Made by a program: the position numbers and the translations under genes. DNA of 60,703 nucleotides from an uncultured bacterium (GTDB lineage Bacteria > Myxococcota_A > UBA9042 > PHBI01), in contig CALHXW010000070.1 of assembly GCA_938040325.1 (NCBI GenBank), positions 1 to 60,703 on the forward strand, written 5' to 3'. Within the stretch, counting starts at the first letter, position 1; every line of letters begins with the position of its first letter. This document shows positions 10,247-19,087 of this stretch, one piece after another. The notes below the pieces were generated by a model. That model was not told the DNA's origin and did not search any database. It saw only the letters and a program-made list of their open reading frames with translations.

Positions 10247-12544
10247 ATGACGCGACGTCTCGCGCTCGCCACCTCCCTCCTCTTCACTGCCGGTCTGGCA
10301 GCGTGCTCCGACGACCCGGCGGCTGGCGGTGAAGACACAACCGTCACCGACACCGCCGAGGACACGACGGAAGACACCACCGAAGACACCACCACCGAGG
10401 ACACCGTCGAGGTCTGTGAGAACCCGTGTCTCAACGACAACGGCAACAACGACAAGAGCCTGTGCCCGGACCCGAAGAGCGACTGGATCTGCACAGAAGG
10501 CTGCTGCGTCCCTGTCTTCAAGTGCGCCAACGACACCGACTGCCGCGAGCAAGGCTTCGCGGAGGGCCAGTGCACGGACGAGCGCTTTGACTGCCGCTGC
10601 GACGTCGCGTCCGGCGAGTGCAGCGCGTGGTTCTGTGGCGCGGATGTCGACTGTGCCGACGGGGAGGCCTGCGTCTCGGGCGCCTGCGTCCCGACGCCGA
10701 CCACAGCCACGAGCGTGCGCATCACGAGCCGGCCAACAGCGGTCACCACCGGCGAGTCCACCACCCTCCGCGCCGAGCTCGTCGATCCGGCGCGCGCGGA
10801 CCTTGTGGTCGCCGCGAGCCCAACCTGGACATCAAGCGACGACGACATTGTGAGCGTCGACGCCGACGGCGTAGCCACGGGGGGCACCACGGGAGGCTCG
10901 GTCACGATCACCGCAACCGAAGGCGACAGCTCGGCCACCATCAAGCTGGTCAATGTGGTTGCCGCGGCCGGCGACACCATCACCGCCGCGGTCCTCAAGG
11001 AGCTGACGCTCGATCCGGTGAGCGGGCACTTTGCCATCACCGCGGCGGACGGCTCGGTGCTTGAGAGCGGCACGGTTGCAGCCGACGGCGTCGTCCGTAG
11101 CGCCATCGACACCAGCGCGGGCGTTGGACTCCACGTGTTCGGTGCGACAACGTCGTGGGTCTCATGGCTCGGCATCGACAGCAGCGCCGTCATGTTCCTA
11201 CCGGTCCCACCGACGGTCTATAGCCGCGTGGACAAGACCCCAGAAGGCGAGATCGACGTCGACGCGACGATCCTGGAAGACGTCGGCATCATCGAGGGCA
11301 AGCCTGACTTCACCGACTACCAGCGCGATGGCGTGCTGGAGCTGAGCCTCTCGTCGTTTGCTCTGTCGACCGCCCTCTTTGACTTCAGCCTGCCGGTCCT
11401 GCTCGGGGCCGACGTGAAGCGCTACCTCGACCCCGACCACAACATCCCGGCAACCGACGCGAGCGAGGCCATCACCGTGCCTGGCGGCCTCACCTTCGGC
11501 CTCGACGGTCCCGCCATCGAGAGCTTCGTGCTGACGGCCCCTGAGGGCGAGCAGCGGATGTGGACCCTCGCCGGTCGACTCGACCTGACCGAGGTCGCAG
11601 AGTACTCGTCGGAGATCATCGACGCCGTCGCGGGCGGCTCGCTCGACCTGACCCGCATTGTCGGCGCGGTCTTTCCTCTCTTCGAGAACTTCTGGTCGGC
11701 CTACACGCCGGGTATCAGCCCCGGTACCATCGGCGACGCCTCGTCCGTGTCGGCCGCGGCTCCGAAGCTGAGCTCGCCTCTCGGACTAAAGGCTGCATTC
11801 GCCGTGCCGCCGCTGCCGGCCATCGGCGAGCTTGGCTACGCTGACGCGCTCTTCATCCTGGGCGGCGCGCTGACGGATGACGGCGTGATGCTGCCCCTCG
11901 GCCTCACCGGCGGCGCCGACACGTCCAACAAGGACACCAACCCCGCTGACGGTGTCGCGGACGCCGACGAGCGCACGCCCGAGATCGACCCCTACCAGCT
12001 CAGCTACGCGCCGATGCACTCCGGACTCAACAGCCCCCATGCAGCCTACACAGCGGCCGTCGTGGCCGTGGCTATCCCGCCCAACAGCGACGACCCACGT
12101 CCGGACGCCGGCAGCGGTATCCTCATCCGAACCGAGCCAGGCGAGACGCTTCCGGAGAGCCCGACACTCCCCGACTTCCTGGGCTTTGCGACGACCTCTG
12201 GCTGGGACGCCAGCACGCGTACCGCCGATGTTGGCGGCGTGAGCGGCGCCGACATCCAGCGCCTGCTCTTCAAGGGCAAGACCGGCCGTCACTGGACCGT
12301 CTGGACCAACGGCGAGGTCAGCGTGACCCTGCCGCTGCCTTCCGATGTCGACGAGTCCCTTGTGGACCGCGCGACCAACGAGCTTGAGCTCGTGCTGGTC
12401 AACAGCCTCGACCTTGAGTCTGGGCTGACGGCGGACCGCATCGTGACGCCTGGTGGCGTTGCCATGGATGGCTTGCTTAAGCACGTGGACCGGTTGTCGT
12501 TCATCGACATCAAGGATCCGATCTTCCCGCCGGCGACGCCCTAG
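10247..12544 (+). CDS. Large secreted lipoprotein with Cys-rich and bacterial Ig-like domains
   Basis: A 765-residue surface or periplasmic lipoprotein. The start is ATG at 10247 with AGGAG upstream. The signal MTRRLALATSLLFTAGLAAC ends in the lipobox LAAC. A short acidic Thr/Asp/Glu repeat (several copies of DTTE) follows as a linker. Residues ~60-150 are cysteine-rich with disulfide-type spacing (CENPCLND, TEGCCVPVFKC, CRCDVASGEC, DGEACVSGACVP), a style common in Myxococcota lipoproteins. A bacterial Ig-like group 2 domain follows (SVRITSRPTAVTTGESTTL, WTSSDDDIVSVDADGVA). The remaining ~500 residues have no family I recognise. Function unknown; an adhesive or envelope role is inferred only from the domains. 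Confidence 0.85.
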   Translation: MTRRLALATSLLFTAGLAACSDDPAAGGEDTTVTDTAEDTTEDTTEDTTTEDTVEVCENPCLNDNGNNDKSLCPDPKSDWICTEGCCVPVFKCANDTDCREQGFAEGQCTDERFDCRCDVASGECSAWFCGADVDCADGEACVSGACVPTPTTATSVRITSRPTAVTTGESTTLRAELVDPARADLVVAASPTWTSSDDDIVSVDADGVATGGTTGGSVTITATEGDSSATIKLVNVVAAAGDTITAAVLKELTLDPVSGHFAITAADGSVLESGTVAADGVVRSAIDTSAGVGLHVFGATTSWVSWLGIDSSAVMFLPVPPTVYSRVDKTPEGEIDVDATILEDVGIIEGKPDFTDYQRDGVLELSLSSFALSTALFDFSLPVLLGADVKRYLDPDHNIPATDASEAITVPGGLTFGLDGPAIESFVLTAPEGEQRMWTLAGRLDLTEVAEYSSEIIDAVAGGSLDLTRIVGAVFPLFENFWSAYTPGISPGTIGDASSVSAAAPKLSSPLGLKAAFAVPPLPAIGELGYADALFILGGALTDDGVMLPLGLTGGADTSNKDTNPADGVADADERTPEIDPYQLSYAPMHSGLNSPHAAYTAAVVAVAIPPNSDDPRPDAGSGILIRTEPGETLPESPTLPDFLGFATTSGWDASTRTADVGGVSGADIQRLLFKGKTGRHWTVWTNGEVSVTLPLPSDVDESLVDRATNELELVLVNSLDLESGLTADRIVTPGGVAMDGLLKHVDRLSFIDIKDPIFPPATP

Positions 12545-12738
12545 GGTCGGCATGAATGCGCGAGGCTCCTCGAGCTACGCGTCAGGTCGTTGGTCCGCTT
12601 GAGACAACGAAGCCGCACGGCCCGCATCCGTGAGAACGGGCGCGGGCCTGCGCGCACGCGGGCCAGTTGATCGTAAGCCTTCGCCGGTCCACACTGTTGG
12701 ACTCGCCCTACCCCGCTGTCTTTTTGGAGTGTGCTGCC

Positions 12739-13929
12739 ATGTCGCAACGCCACGTTTTGATGTCATTGGTCCTGCCTGCGCTCGTTGCCATGGGCTGCGG
12801 CGACGAGGGCGGCTCGGAGAGCCTCTGTACCGCAACGGCGTGCCTCCAGGCGCCAGCGCCTGTGTGCATCGGCAACAGCAAGGTCACCTATCAAGCGATC
12901 GGCGACTGCACCGAAGCGAGTGGCACGGTGTTGTGCAACTACCCGGAGCTTGGACAGCAGGACTGTTTAGCGATCAACAAGATCTGCATGAACGGGCAGT
13001 GCGTGGATGAGCCGATCGTTCCGTGCGAGGACGTGGTCTGCGACACCCCGCCCGCCCCTGGCTGCAATGGAGACGTTGCTGAGGTTTACACGACCCCTGG
13101 CAACTGTGACCCCACGGTGGGCATCAACGGAACCTGCGTCTACCCCGTGGAGGCTTCCATCAACTGCCTCGACAGCGAGCGCGAGTGCCGCAACGGCGCG
13201 TGCATCGACCCCAACGCCGATCCTTGCGATCCCAACCCGTGCAACGTTCCGCCACTCGGCACCTGCAACGGGTCCCAGCCCATGGTGGCTCAGCCGATCG
13301 GCGCCTGTGCGCCCGACAATGGCTCGGCCGTGTGTACCCACACCACGACGCCGAACCCTGCGTGTCAGCCGCCGCGCGCCTGCTACGCGGGCACCTGTGC
13401 GATCACGCTGGCGGCCCCGACGCTCCTTGGGGACCTCATCATCACCGAGATCATGCGCAACCCGCTTGGCCAGGATGACCTGGGCGAGTGGATTGAGCTC
13501 TTCAACCCCAGCGACACAGCGCGCGAGCTTGCGGGCTGTTCACTGCGGGACAACGGCGCTGACAACCACGTCATCACATCAACCGGCGAGCCGATCATCG
13601 TCCCTGCAGGTGGCTACTTCATCTTGAGCCGCAGCGACGAGCCGCGCGACACGGGTGGCGTGAACGCGGACTACGTGTACGGCGAGGACTTCCTGCTCAG
13701 CAACGGCGAGGACGAGATCTTTATCGACTGCGGCGGCACCATCATCGACCAGGTGATCTACACCGCTGAGAACTGGCCGATCGATGAGGGCTCCTCGCTC
13801 AGTCTCAACCAAAGCGCGCAGAGCCACATCGCCAACGATCAGCCTGGGAGCTGGTGCGCGGCGCCGGCCGTGTACGGCTATGGCGACCATCGCGGCTCGC
13901 CCAGGAGTCTCAACCCGCAGTGTCCTTAG
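12739..13929 (+). CDS. Lamin-tail-domain lipoprotein with Cys-rich repeats
   Basis: A 396-residue lipoprotein. The ATG at 12739 has GGAG upstream, and the signal peptide ends in LVAMGC. Residues ~30-220 hold repeated cysteine-rich blocks of about 50-60 residues (for example CNGDVAEVYTTPGNCD and CNGSQPMVAQPIGACAPD, each followed by a C..G.C closing motif). The C-terminal ~170 residues are a lamin-tail domain: GDLIITEIMRNPLGQDD, GEWIELFNPSD, GCSLRDNGADNH, VPAGGYFILSRSD and WCAAP. Lamin-tail domains are common in secreted bacterial proteins and may bind other surface components or nucleic acid; the role here is unknown. It follows the lipoprotein at 10247 after 194 bp, a gap with GC-rich inverted repeats but no U-run. 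Confidence 0.88.
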   Translation: MSQRHVLMSLVLPALVAMGCGDEGGSESLCTATACLQAPAPVCIGNSKVTYQAIGDCTEASGTVLCNYPELGQQDCLAINKICMNGQCVDEPIVPCEDVVCDTPPAPGCNGDVAEVYTTPGNCDPTVGINGTCVYPVEASINCLDSERECRNGACIDPNADPCDPNPCNVPPLGTCNGSQPMVAQPIGACAPDNGSAVCTHTTTPNPACQPPRACYAGTCAITLAAPTLLGDLIITEIMRNPLGQDDLGEWIELFNPSDTARELAGCSLRDNGADNHVITSTGEPIIVPAGGYFILSRSDEPRDTGGVNADYVYGEDFLLSNGEDEIFIDCGGTIIDQVIYTAENWPIDEGSSLSLNQSAQSHIANDQPGSWCAAPAVYGYGDHRGSPRSLNPQCP

Positions 13930-14031
13930 CGAAGAGCGAAGAGCAGGTCGTGCCCGGGCCGTGTGGCCCGCGCCGCTGAAGGCTCAGTGAGCTGACACGC
14001 GATTAGGTTGAGCCGCCGACACGCCGGTGAC

Positions 14032-15429
14032 CTATCGACGGTCCCGCTTGCTGGGGTCGCTGGGCTTGCCGGGTCGCTCACGATCTTGCTTCTGGCTTCG
14101 CTTTCGCGGTGCAAGCTTGATCGGTGTGCCTGTGAAGTCGAAGTGCTCGCGGAGTCGGTTGAGGATAAAGCGCTTGTAAGACGTCGCGAGCGCGTCGGGA
14201 TCGTTGACGAAGAGGATGAACGTCGGACACCGCACCGAGACCTGTGTGGCGTAGTAGATCTTGAGTCGTCGGCCCTTGTAGATGGGCGGGTTGTGGGTCT
14301 GATAGAGCCGGTCGATGATGCGGTTGAGCTCGCCGGTGCTCACACGGCGCATGTGGTTCATGTCCGCGAGATCGATGGTCTCAAAGATCTTGTGGGTCCG
14401 CTGGCCGGTCATCGCGCTCATCGTCATCACGGGCGCGTAGTCCACGAAGCTCAGCGACGACCGAATGGCTTTGACGTAGACGCCATGTGTCGCCTCGTCT
14501 TTTTCGATCGCATCCCACTTGTTGATGAGCAAGACGCACGCCTTGCCCTTGTCGGCGATGAGGCGGGCGATCTTGGCGTCCTGATCGGTGACGCCTTCCT
14601 TGGCGTCGATCAACAAGAGGCAGACGTCGGCCCGGTCGATGGACTTGAAGGTCCGAACGATGGAGATCTTCTCGACGGTCGTTTTGATCCACTTGCGGCG
14701 CCGCACGCCGGCCGTGTCGATGATGAGATACTTACGCGGCGGCCCACCCTCGACCGGGTTGGGGCGCTCGATTCGCGAGTCGATCGCATCGCGGGTGGTG
14801 CCCGGCACGTCGCTCACGAGCATGCGCTCTTCACCCAGAAACCGGTTGACCAGCGTGGACTTACCAGCGTTGGGCTTTCCGACCACCGCGACCCGGATCA
14901 CGCCTTCTTCGCGCTCCTCCTCGACGTCATAACCTTCGGGAAAGTCAGCGATGACGGCTTCCATCAGGTCGAGCACACCGTGAGCATGCTGGGCGCTGAT
15001 CGGCCACAGCTCATGGATGCCTAGCTCCCAGAACTCGCCGACCAAGGGGTCGTGGCGCGGTCCATCGACCTTGTTGACCGCGTAGTGCACCCGCTTGTCG
15101 GTGCGCTTGAGCATCTGGGTGATCTCGCGATCGGCCGGCAGCAACCCAGCGCGACAGTCGAACATCATGATGACGACGTCGGCCTCGCCGATAGCGATCT
15201 CTGCCTGCGAGCGCATCAGCTGCAGCATCTCGTCGTTGGTCTCTGGCTCAAACCCGCCGGTGTCGACGAGAATGAACTCTGCTCCGAGGACCTCGGCGTC
15301 ACCGTACTGACGGTCCCGAGTGACCCCAGGGAAGTCTTCGACGATGGCTGCTCGATGACCCACAAGTCGGTTAAAGAGCGTGCTCTTTCCGACGTTTGGC
15401 CGTCCGACGATCGCGACAACTGGCTTCAT
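14032..15429 (-). CDS. der: Ribosome-assembly GTPase Der (EngA)
   Basis: Der is a double GTPase needed for maturation of the 50S ribosomal subunit. The 465-residue product starts at ATG 15429 with MKPVVAIVGRPNVGKST. The first G domain also shows DTGGF and NKVD. The second shows VVGKPNAGKSTLVNRFLG, VPGTTRDAID, DTAGVRRR and NKWD. The C-terminal KH-like domain contains YYATQVSVRCPTFILFVND, followed by a short basic tail rich in Lys/Arg/Gln. In-frame residues upstream of 15429 are not conserved. It faces the lipoprotein gene end at 13929 across about 100 bp containing a CGGGCC/GGCCCG stem with no U-run. Confidence 0.97.
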   Translation of the reverse strand: MKPVVAIVGRPNVGKSTLFNRLVGHRAAIVEDFPGVTRDRQYGDAEVLGAEFILVDTGGFEPETNDEMLQLMRSQAEIAIGEADVVIMMFDCRAGLLPADREITQMLKRTDKRVHYAVNKVDGPRHDPLVGEFWELGIHELWPISAQHAHGVLDLMEAVIADFPEGYDVEEEREEGVIRVAVVGKPNAGKSTLVNRFLGEERMLVSDVPGTTRDAIDSRIERPNPVEGGPPRKYLIIDTAGVRRRKWIKTTVEKISIVRTFKSIDRADVCLLLIDAKEGVTDQDAKIARLIADKGKACVLLINKWDAIEKDEATHGVYVKAIRSSLSFVDYAPVMTMSAMTGQRTHKIFETIDLADMNHMRRVSTGELNRIIDRLYQTHNPPIYKGRRLKIYYATQVSVRCPTFILFVNDPDALATSYKRFILNRLREHFDFTGTPIKLAPRKRSQKQDRERPGKPSDPSKRDRR

Positions 15430-15516
15430 GAGGTAGCGCCCGCAGGATGGTGAGGGACAAAAAGGGAGTGAGCTCGGGACGGTGCACTCAAAGCACGGTG
15501 GACCGTCCATCGTCGA

Positions 15517-15550
15517 GCGCAAGGTTGGTGACGCTTGCGCGATTTTTTTT
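15517..15550 (+). terminator. Plus-strand intrinsic terminator without an obvious upstream gene
   Basis: A perfect 7-bp stem (GCGCAAG 15517-15523, CTTGCGC 15534-15540), a 10-base loop, then GA and eight T (15543-15550). It is oriented to stop plus-strand transcription, yet the flanking genes der and fdxA are both on the minus strand. The only sequence it could terminate is the ~90 bases after 15429, antisense to the der leader. The rest of the 348-bp der-fdxA gap holds one further inverted repeat (15717-15741) and no convincing gene. Confidence 0.6.
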
Positions 15551-15716
15551 GACGCTCACCCGCACCGGTCGGATGGTGAGTGAGCCCGGATGCCTGACGG
15601 AGGTCCCGATGAACGAGATACGACAAGCTGCCCACCGCCGACTTCGAGCACGCTTACGGGCAGCCGCCGAGGTTCATCGCACGTCTGCTGCGCCCGGCAT
15701 CTGGACGGCCGCTTCG

Positions 15717-15741
15717 GCGCTTCCAGCGACGCCGGAAGCGC
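15717..15741. repeat. 8-bp inverted repeat downstream of fdxA
   Basis: GCGCTTCC (15717-15724), a 9-base spacer and GGAAGCGC (15734-15741), a perfect stem about 40-60 bases after the fdxA stop in the direction of fdxA transcription. No U-run follows on either strand, so it could protect the mRNA 3' end or act in Rho-dependent termination. Confidence 0.4.
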
Positions 15742-15777
15742 TCTCGAGGCTCACAGCGGCTTGGGCTGCGCCGGAAG

Positions 15778-16116
15778 CTACTCCGGAGGATCCTCGCTCA
15801 GATGCTCACGCTTCTCTTCGATGTCCTTGAACTCGTCGGCGGTATCCAGCGGCTTGTCGTGGACCTCGGTGATGTTCGGCCAGCTCTCAGCTAGACGCTC
15901 ATTCAGCTCGATGTAGTCGTTCCACTTCTCGGGCAGGTCATCTTCCTCGAAGATGGCGTTGACCGGACACTCCGGCTCGCAAGCACCGCAGTCGATGCAC
16001 TCATCAGGGCTGATGACGAGCATGTTCTTGCCTTCGTAGAAGCAGTCTACGGGGCAGACTGCGACGCAGTCGGTGTATTTGCACTTGATGCAGGGTTCGG
16101 CGACGACGTAGGCCAT
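15778..16116 (-). CDS. fdxA: 7Fe ferredoxin (FdxA type)
   Basis: A 112-residue soluble electron carrier with one [3Fe-4S] and one [4Fe-4S] cluster. It begins [17 protein letters not shown], the hallmark of bacterial 7Fe ferredoxins. The second motif [10 protein letters not shown] and the third [16 protein letters not shown] supply the remaining cysteines. The acidic C-terminal half ([20 protein letters not shown]) is typical of the family. The start at 16116 is chosen because of this conserved N-terminus and GGAG eight bases upstream. It lies 138 bp after the anion transporter gene in the same direction. It could supply electrons to the radical SAM enzyme upstream, but FdxA is also a general carrier. 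Confidence 0.95.
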   Translation of the reverse strand: MAYVVAEPCIKCKYTDCVAVCPVDCFYEGKNMLVISPDECIDCGACEPECPVNAIFEEDDLPEKWNDYIELNERLAESWPNITEVHDKPLDTADEFKDIEEKREHLSEDPPE

Positions 16117-16254
16117 CGGCATTCTCCAGATGAGTATCGGTGTAAATGCTGGCGCCGCGGACCATGACACGACTCGATCCCGTGGGCAACGGTCGCGTGA
16201 TTCGCAGGCTGGGTTGAGGAAAGGAAAAGGGAGGTCGGGGAAACGTTTGGGCCA

Positions 16255-17712
16255 TCAGATAAGCCCAACCGCCGGCCAGTAAAGGGTGATGAGGATCACC
16301 ATGAACCCAAACCCGACCGCATGGAGCGCCGCGCCAGTCACCGCCACCTGCCGCGGCGTGTAAAAGCCGACCGACCATGCGAGGGCAGTGACCGGCGTGG
16401 AGATGGGGAACATGAACGCGAAGTTCGATGGCAGGACCACGGTCATCGCAGCAGCGGCGAGGTCGATGCCGTTGGCCTGCGCCAGCGAGAGCGTCGGCGG
16501 CAAGAGCATCGCGACCACAGCGGAGTTGCTCATGAACTCCGTGAGCAACGCGCTGGCGAGGGCAATGACGATCAGAAGCATCTGCGGCGAGCTGACGCCA
16601 TCGGCGAAGACGAGCTCCGTCAGCCACAGAGCCGCGCCCGTGTGGGCCATGGCCGCAGACAGGCAGATCGCCCCGCCATACATCAGGATGAGGCCCCAGT
16701 TGACCTCCTCTTGAACCTCGCGCCACGTCACGGCCCGCAGCAGAAAGAGCGCCGACATGGCGATGATGGCGATCGTGTCGAGACCAAGCGTGTCGCCCGC
16801 AAACGCCCACATCAGGACGGTGGCGACCATGATGACGCCGACCACCAGCTCGCGGGCGGTGACCTTGCCCATCTGCTCGAGGTTGGACTCGAGGACCTTT
16901 AGCGCGCCGCGCGTGTCGCTGATCTCGGGCGGGAAGACCACCTTGAGCGTGAAGAGGGTCACGAGGAGCATCCCGACAACCATCGGGAGTCCGTAGAGCA
17001 TGTACTGCACAAAACCGATGGTCTGCGCCCCACCGCTGAACTCCTCGACGATACCGATCGCGAGTGGCCCGCGGGCTCCTCCCAGCACCGTGAGGCTCCC
17101 GCCGATGACGCAGCCCCAGGCAAGCGAGAAACAGAGCGCCTTGCCGAGGTTGCTGCGGAGGGGCCGCAGCCCCAGTGCCCGCGTGATGTCGACCACGATC
17201 GGCAAGACCATGACGCCCACCGCATGGGCGCTCATCATCGACGAGCCGAAGGCGCAGAGGAGAAAGACGCTGGTGACCAGGCGACCGGGTGTCGCGCCGA
17301 AGCGGCGGACAACCACGGTCGCAAAGCGCTTCGAGATCCCGGTGGCGATCATCGCCGCCGAGAGCATTAGCGCGCCCATGAGGAAGAACACGACCCGAGA
17401 CCCGAAGTAGCTATACGTCTCTTGAGCGCTCATCACGCCAGCGAGCGGTAGCAACGCCATCGCGAAGAGGCTCGTGATGGCGAGCGGCAAGAGCGACGTC
17501 GCCCAAAGAATCGCGCAGAACGCGAAGATGATGAGTGCCTTGTAGCCCTGCGGTGACAGGCCTGTCGGCGCCGTGAGCTGGAGCAGCACCACCAGCAACC
17601 CGATGAGTCCGAGCAGCAAGAGCTGCTTCCAGATCCGCGCGAGAAGCACCACCGTGATCGGCCGCCGGTCGATCTCAAACCGACGGTTGTCAGGCTCTGG
17701 CTGGGTGCTCAT
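16255..17712 (-). CDS. DASS-family (SLC13-like) anion:Na+ symporter
   Basis: A 485-residue inner-membrane transporter with about 11-12 hydrophobic segments after a short polar N-terminus. Family blocks are LPLAGVMSAQETYSYFGSR, GTPGRLVTSVFLLCAFGSS-like segments around the first hairpin, TEFMSNSAVVAMLLPP (the SNT-type motif that binds Na+ and the carboxylate) and NFAFMFPISTPVTALAWSVG near the end. Members of this family import dicarboxylates, citrate or sulfate; the substrate cannot be read from sequence. It begins 61 bp after the radical SAM gene in the same direction, so it may be the sixth gene of the E1/JAMM cassette. If so, sulfate or an organic acid linked to that pathway would be natural cargo, but this is inference. 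Confidence 0.85.
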   Translation of the reverse strand: MSTQPEPDNRRFEIDRRPITVVLLARIWKQLLLLGLIGLLVVLLQLTAPTGLSPQGYKALIIFAFCAILWATSLLPLAITSLFAMALLPLAGVMSAQETYSYFGSRVVFFLMGALMLSAAMIATGISKRFATVVVRRFGATPGRLVTSVFLLCAFGSSMMSAHAVGVMVLPIVVDITRALGLRPLRSNLGKALCFSLAWGCVIGGSLTVLGGARGPLAIGIVEEFSGGAQTIGFVQYMLYGLPMVVGMLLVTLFTLKVVFPPEISDTRGALKVLESNLEQMGKVTARELVVGVIMVATVLMWAFAGDTLGLDTIAIIAMSALFLLRAVTWREVQEEVNWGLILMYGGAICLSAAMAHTGAALWLTELVFADGVSSPQMLLIVIALASALLTEFMSNSAVVAMLLPPTLSLAQANGIDLAAAAMTVVLPSNFAFMFPISTPVTALAWSVGFYTPRQVAVTGAALHAVGFGFMVILITLYWPAVGLI

Positions 17713-17773
17713 CGCTCGTAGCCGTGTGCGCAGAGCGGGCGCGTCAGGTTGTGTCTGTCCGCTCGATGACTTC

Positions 17774-19087
17774 TCACGGCTCGACGATCGTGACGTCGCG
17801 GACGCGCAGCGCGCGCCGCAGATCCGAGAACCGTGCCGATGTGCGACGGCCGATGCGGGTGCCCGTCAAGCGGTCAGCCAGGGAGCGCAGGAAGTTCGGC
17901 TCGCCATCGAAGAAGCGCCCCTCAAGCGGCGTGGTGACGGTTGCGATGTCGCGCACCATCGACAGGCCCAAGCGGTTGTTGCGGACCTGGCGGTAGAGGT
18001 CGCGATAGAGACTGCCGAGCTCGCCAAGCGTAGGCTCGAAGCGCTCGATGTCCTCGTCGGCGCGCATGTCGCGGCCCTTGAAGGGGCGATAGATCGGCAA
18101 CACCGGAACCACGCCCATCCCGGTCAGAGTCTGAATGCCCTCGCGCGTCGAGTCGAGGGGCTCAAGGCCAACGATCAAGTGGCACGTGACGCCACCGGAC
18201 TGAAAGACGGTCGTCGCGTACTCAAGAGCCTCCATGAAGCGCTCTCGGCCGATGACCCGTGCTGGGCCGGGACAGATCTTTTCGAAGCGCTGAGCATCGA
18301 AGATCTCGAGGTTGTAGCTGATGGCGTCGGCGCCCATGCCGTACGTCCGGTCGATCCAGCCGTTGTCTGCCGGCGGGAGCGCGTCAACCGCAACCACGAT
18401 GTCGAAGTGTTTTTTGATGGCGGCGACGTAAGGCTCGAGCATCCGGACGCCACCGTCATCGGTGCCAAGGTAGCCCACGCTGAGGTGGACCATGTTCACG
18501 GTCTGCTCTTCGCGGGCAATTCGAATCGCCTCGACAATGTCGGCGACGGGCACCGCATCCTGCGGCTGAGCGGAGACGCCGCAGAAGCGGCAGCGATCAG
18601 CGGTCGCGAGGAAGCCGCACTTGTTGGTCGGCGAGAGCGCTAGGTAGGGGCCATGCACCGTGCCAATGCGACGCAGCGGAATGCCCGATGACGTGCTGCG
18701 ACGGAAAAAGCTCGCAGGAGGCTGAACGGTCACGGGCACACGCGGCACGGCCTCCTGCGGCTCCGACTGAGACTGGGCCCCCTCGTCATCTTTGCAGACG
18801 ACGGCAGCTGATGCGTCGGCCGTGATCAGATGCTGGTCGCCGTCGACGACGAGCCGGTAGGGCGACGCCTTGACGATGCGCGGCGCCACTGGAGCCGTCA
18901 CCCAGGTCCCTTGCGGCAAGCTGATGTCGATGTCGCCAGCGCTTCCGAAGAGCGCGTGACCCGTGACACCACTGCCCGACGTGTCGAGGCTGCGCAGCAC
19001 GCTCGGCTCGATGCGGAGTCCCTTCCGCATCAGCTCAAGCTTGAGCAGCCCCGGGTTGCCGAGGATCTGGGAGACGCTGAAGCTCAC
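17774..19087 (-). CDS. Radical SAM enzyme with C-x8-C-x2-C cluster motif
   Basis: A 437-residue radical SAM protein. The [4Fe-4S] ligands are in TNKCGFLATADRCRFCG, cysteines 157, 166 and 169. The spacing is C-x8-C-x2-C rather than the usual C-x3-C-x2-C. Downstream it resembles the biotin/lipoyl synthase barrel: VHLSVGYLGTDDGG (GGE-like strand), ISYNLEIFDAQRFEKICPG (SAM-binding strand) and GVTCHLIVGLEPLDST. The first ~145 residues form a separate domain I do not recognise. The start is GTG at 19087, overlapping the JAMM stop as GTGA, so the two are translationally coupled. A role in sulfur insertion fits both its lipoyl/biotin-synthase-like barrel and its sulfur-carrier neighbours, but the product is unknown. 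Confidence 0.85.
   Translation of the reverse strand: MSFSVSQILGNPGLLKLELMRKGLRIEPSVLRSLDTSGSGVTGHALFGSAGDIDISLPQGTWVTAPVAPRIVKASPYRLVVDGDQHLITADASAAVVCKDDEGAQSQSEPQEAVPRVPVTVQPPASFFRRSTSSGIPLRRIGTVHGPYLALSPTNKCGFLATADRCRFCGVSAQPQDAVPVADIVEAIRIAREEQTVNMVHLSVGYLGTDDGGVRMLEPYVAAIKKHFDIVVAVDALPPADNGWIDRTYGMGADAISYNLEIFDAQRFEKICPGPARVIGRERFMEALEYATTVFQSGGVTCHLIVGLEPLDSTREGIQTLTGMGVVPVLPIYRPFKGRDMRADEDIERFEPTLGELGSLYRDLYRQVRNNRLGLSMVRDIATVTTPLEGRFFDGEPNFLRSLADRLTGTRIGRRTSARFSDLRRALRVRDVTIVEP

Noticed and set aside
13940..14031. CGGGCC/GGCCCG stem between the convergent lamin-tail and der genes as a terminator.
   Set aside because: No T-run on either side; probably just GC-rich symmetry.
15609..15830. 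Plus-strand frame of 73 codons with GGAGG before its ATG (MNEIRQAAHRR...), overlapping the 3' end of fdxA.
   Set aside because: Low-complexity Ala/Arg composition typical of GC-rich noncoding frames, overlaps a certain gene antisense, and lies after a plus-strand terminator. Kept only as a weak possibility.
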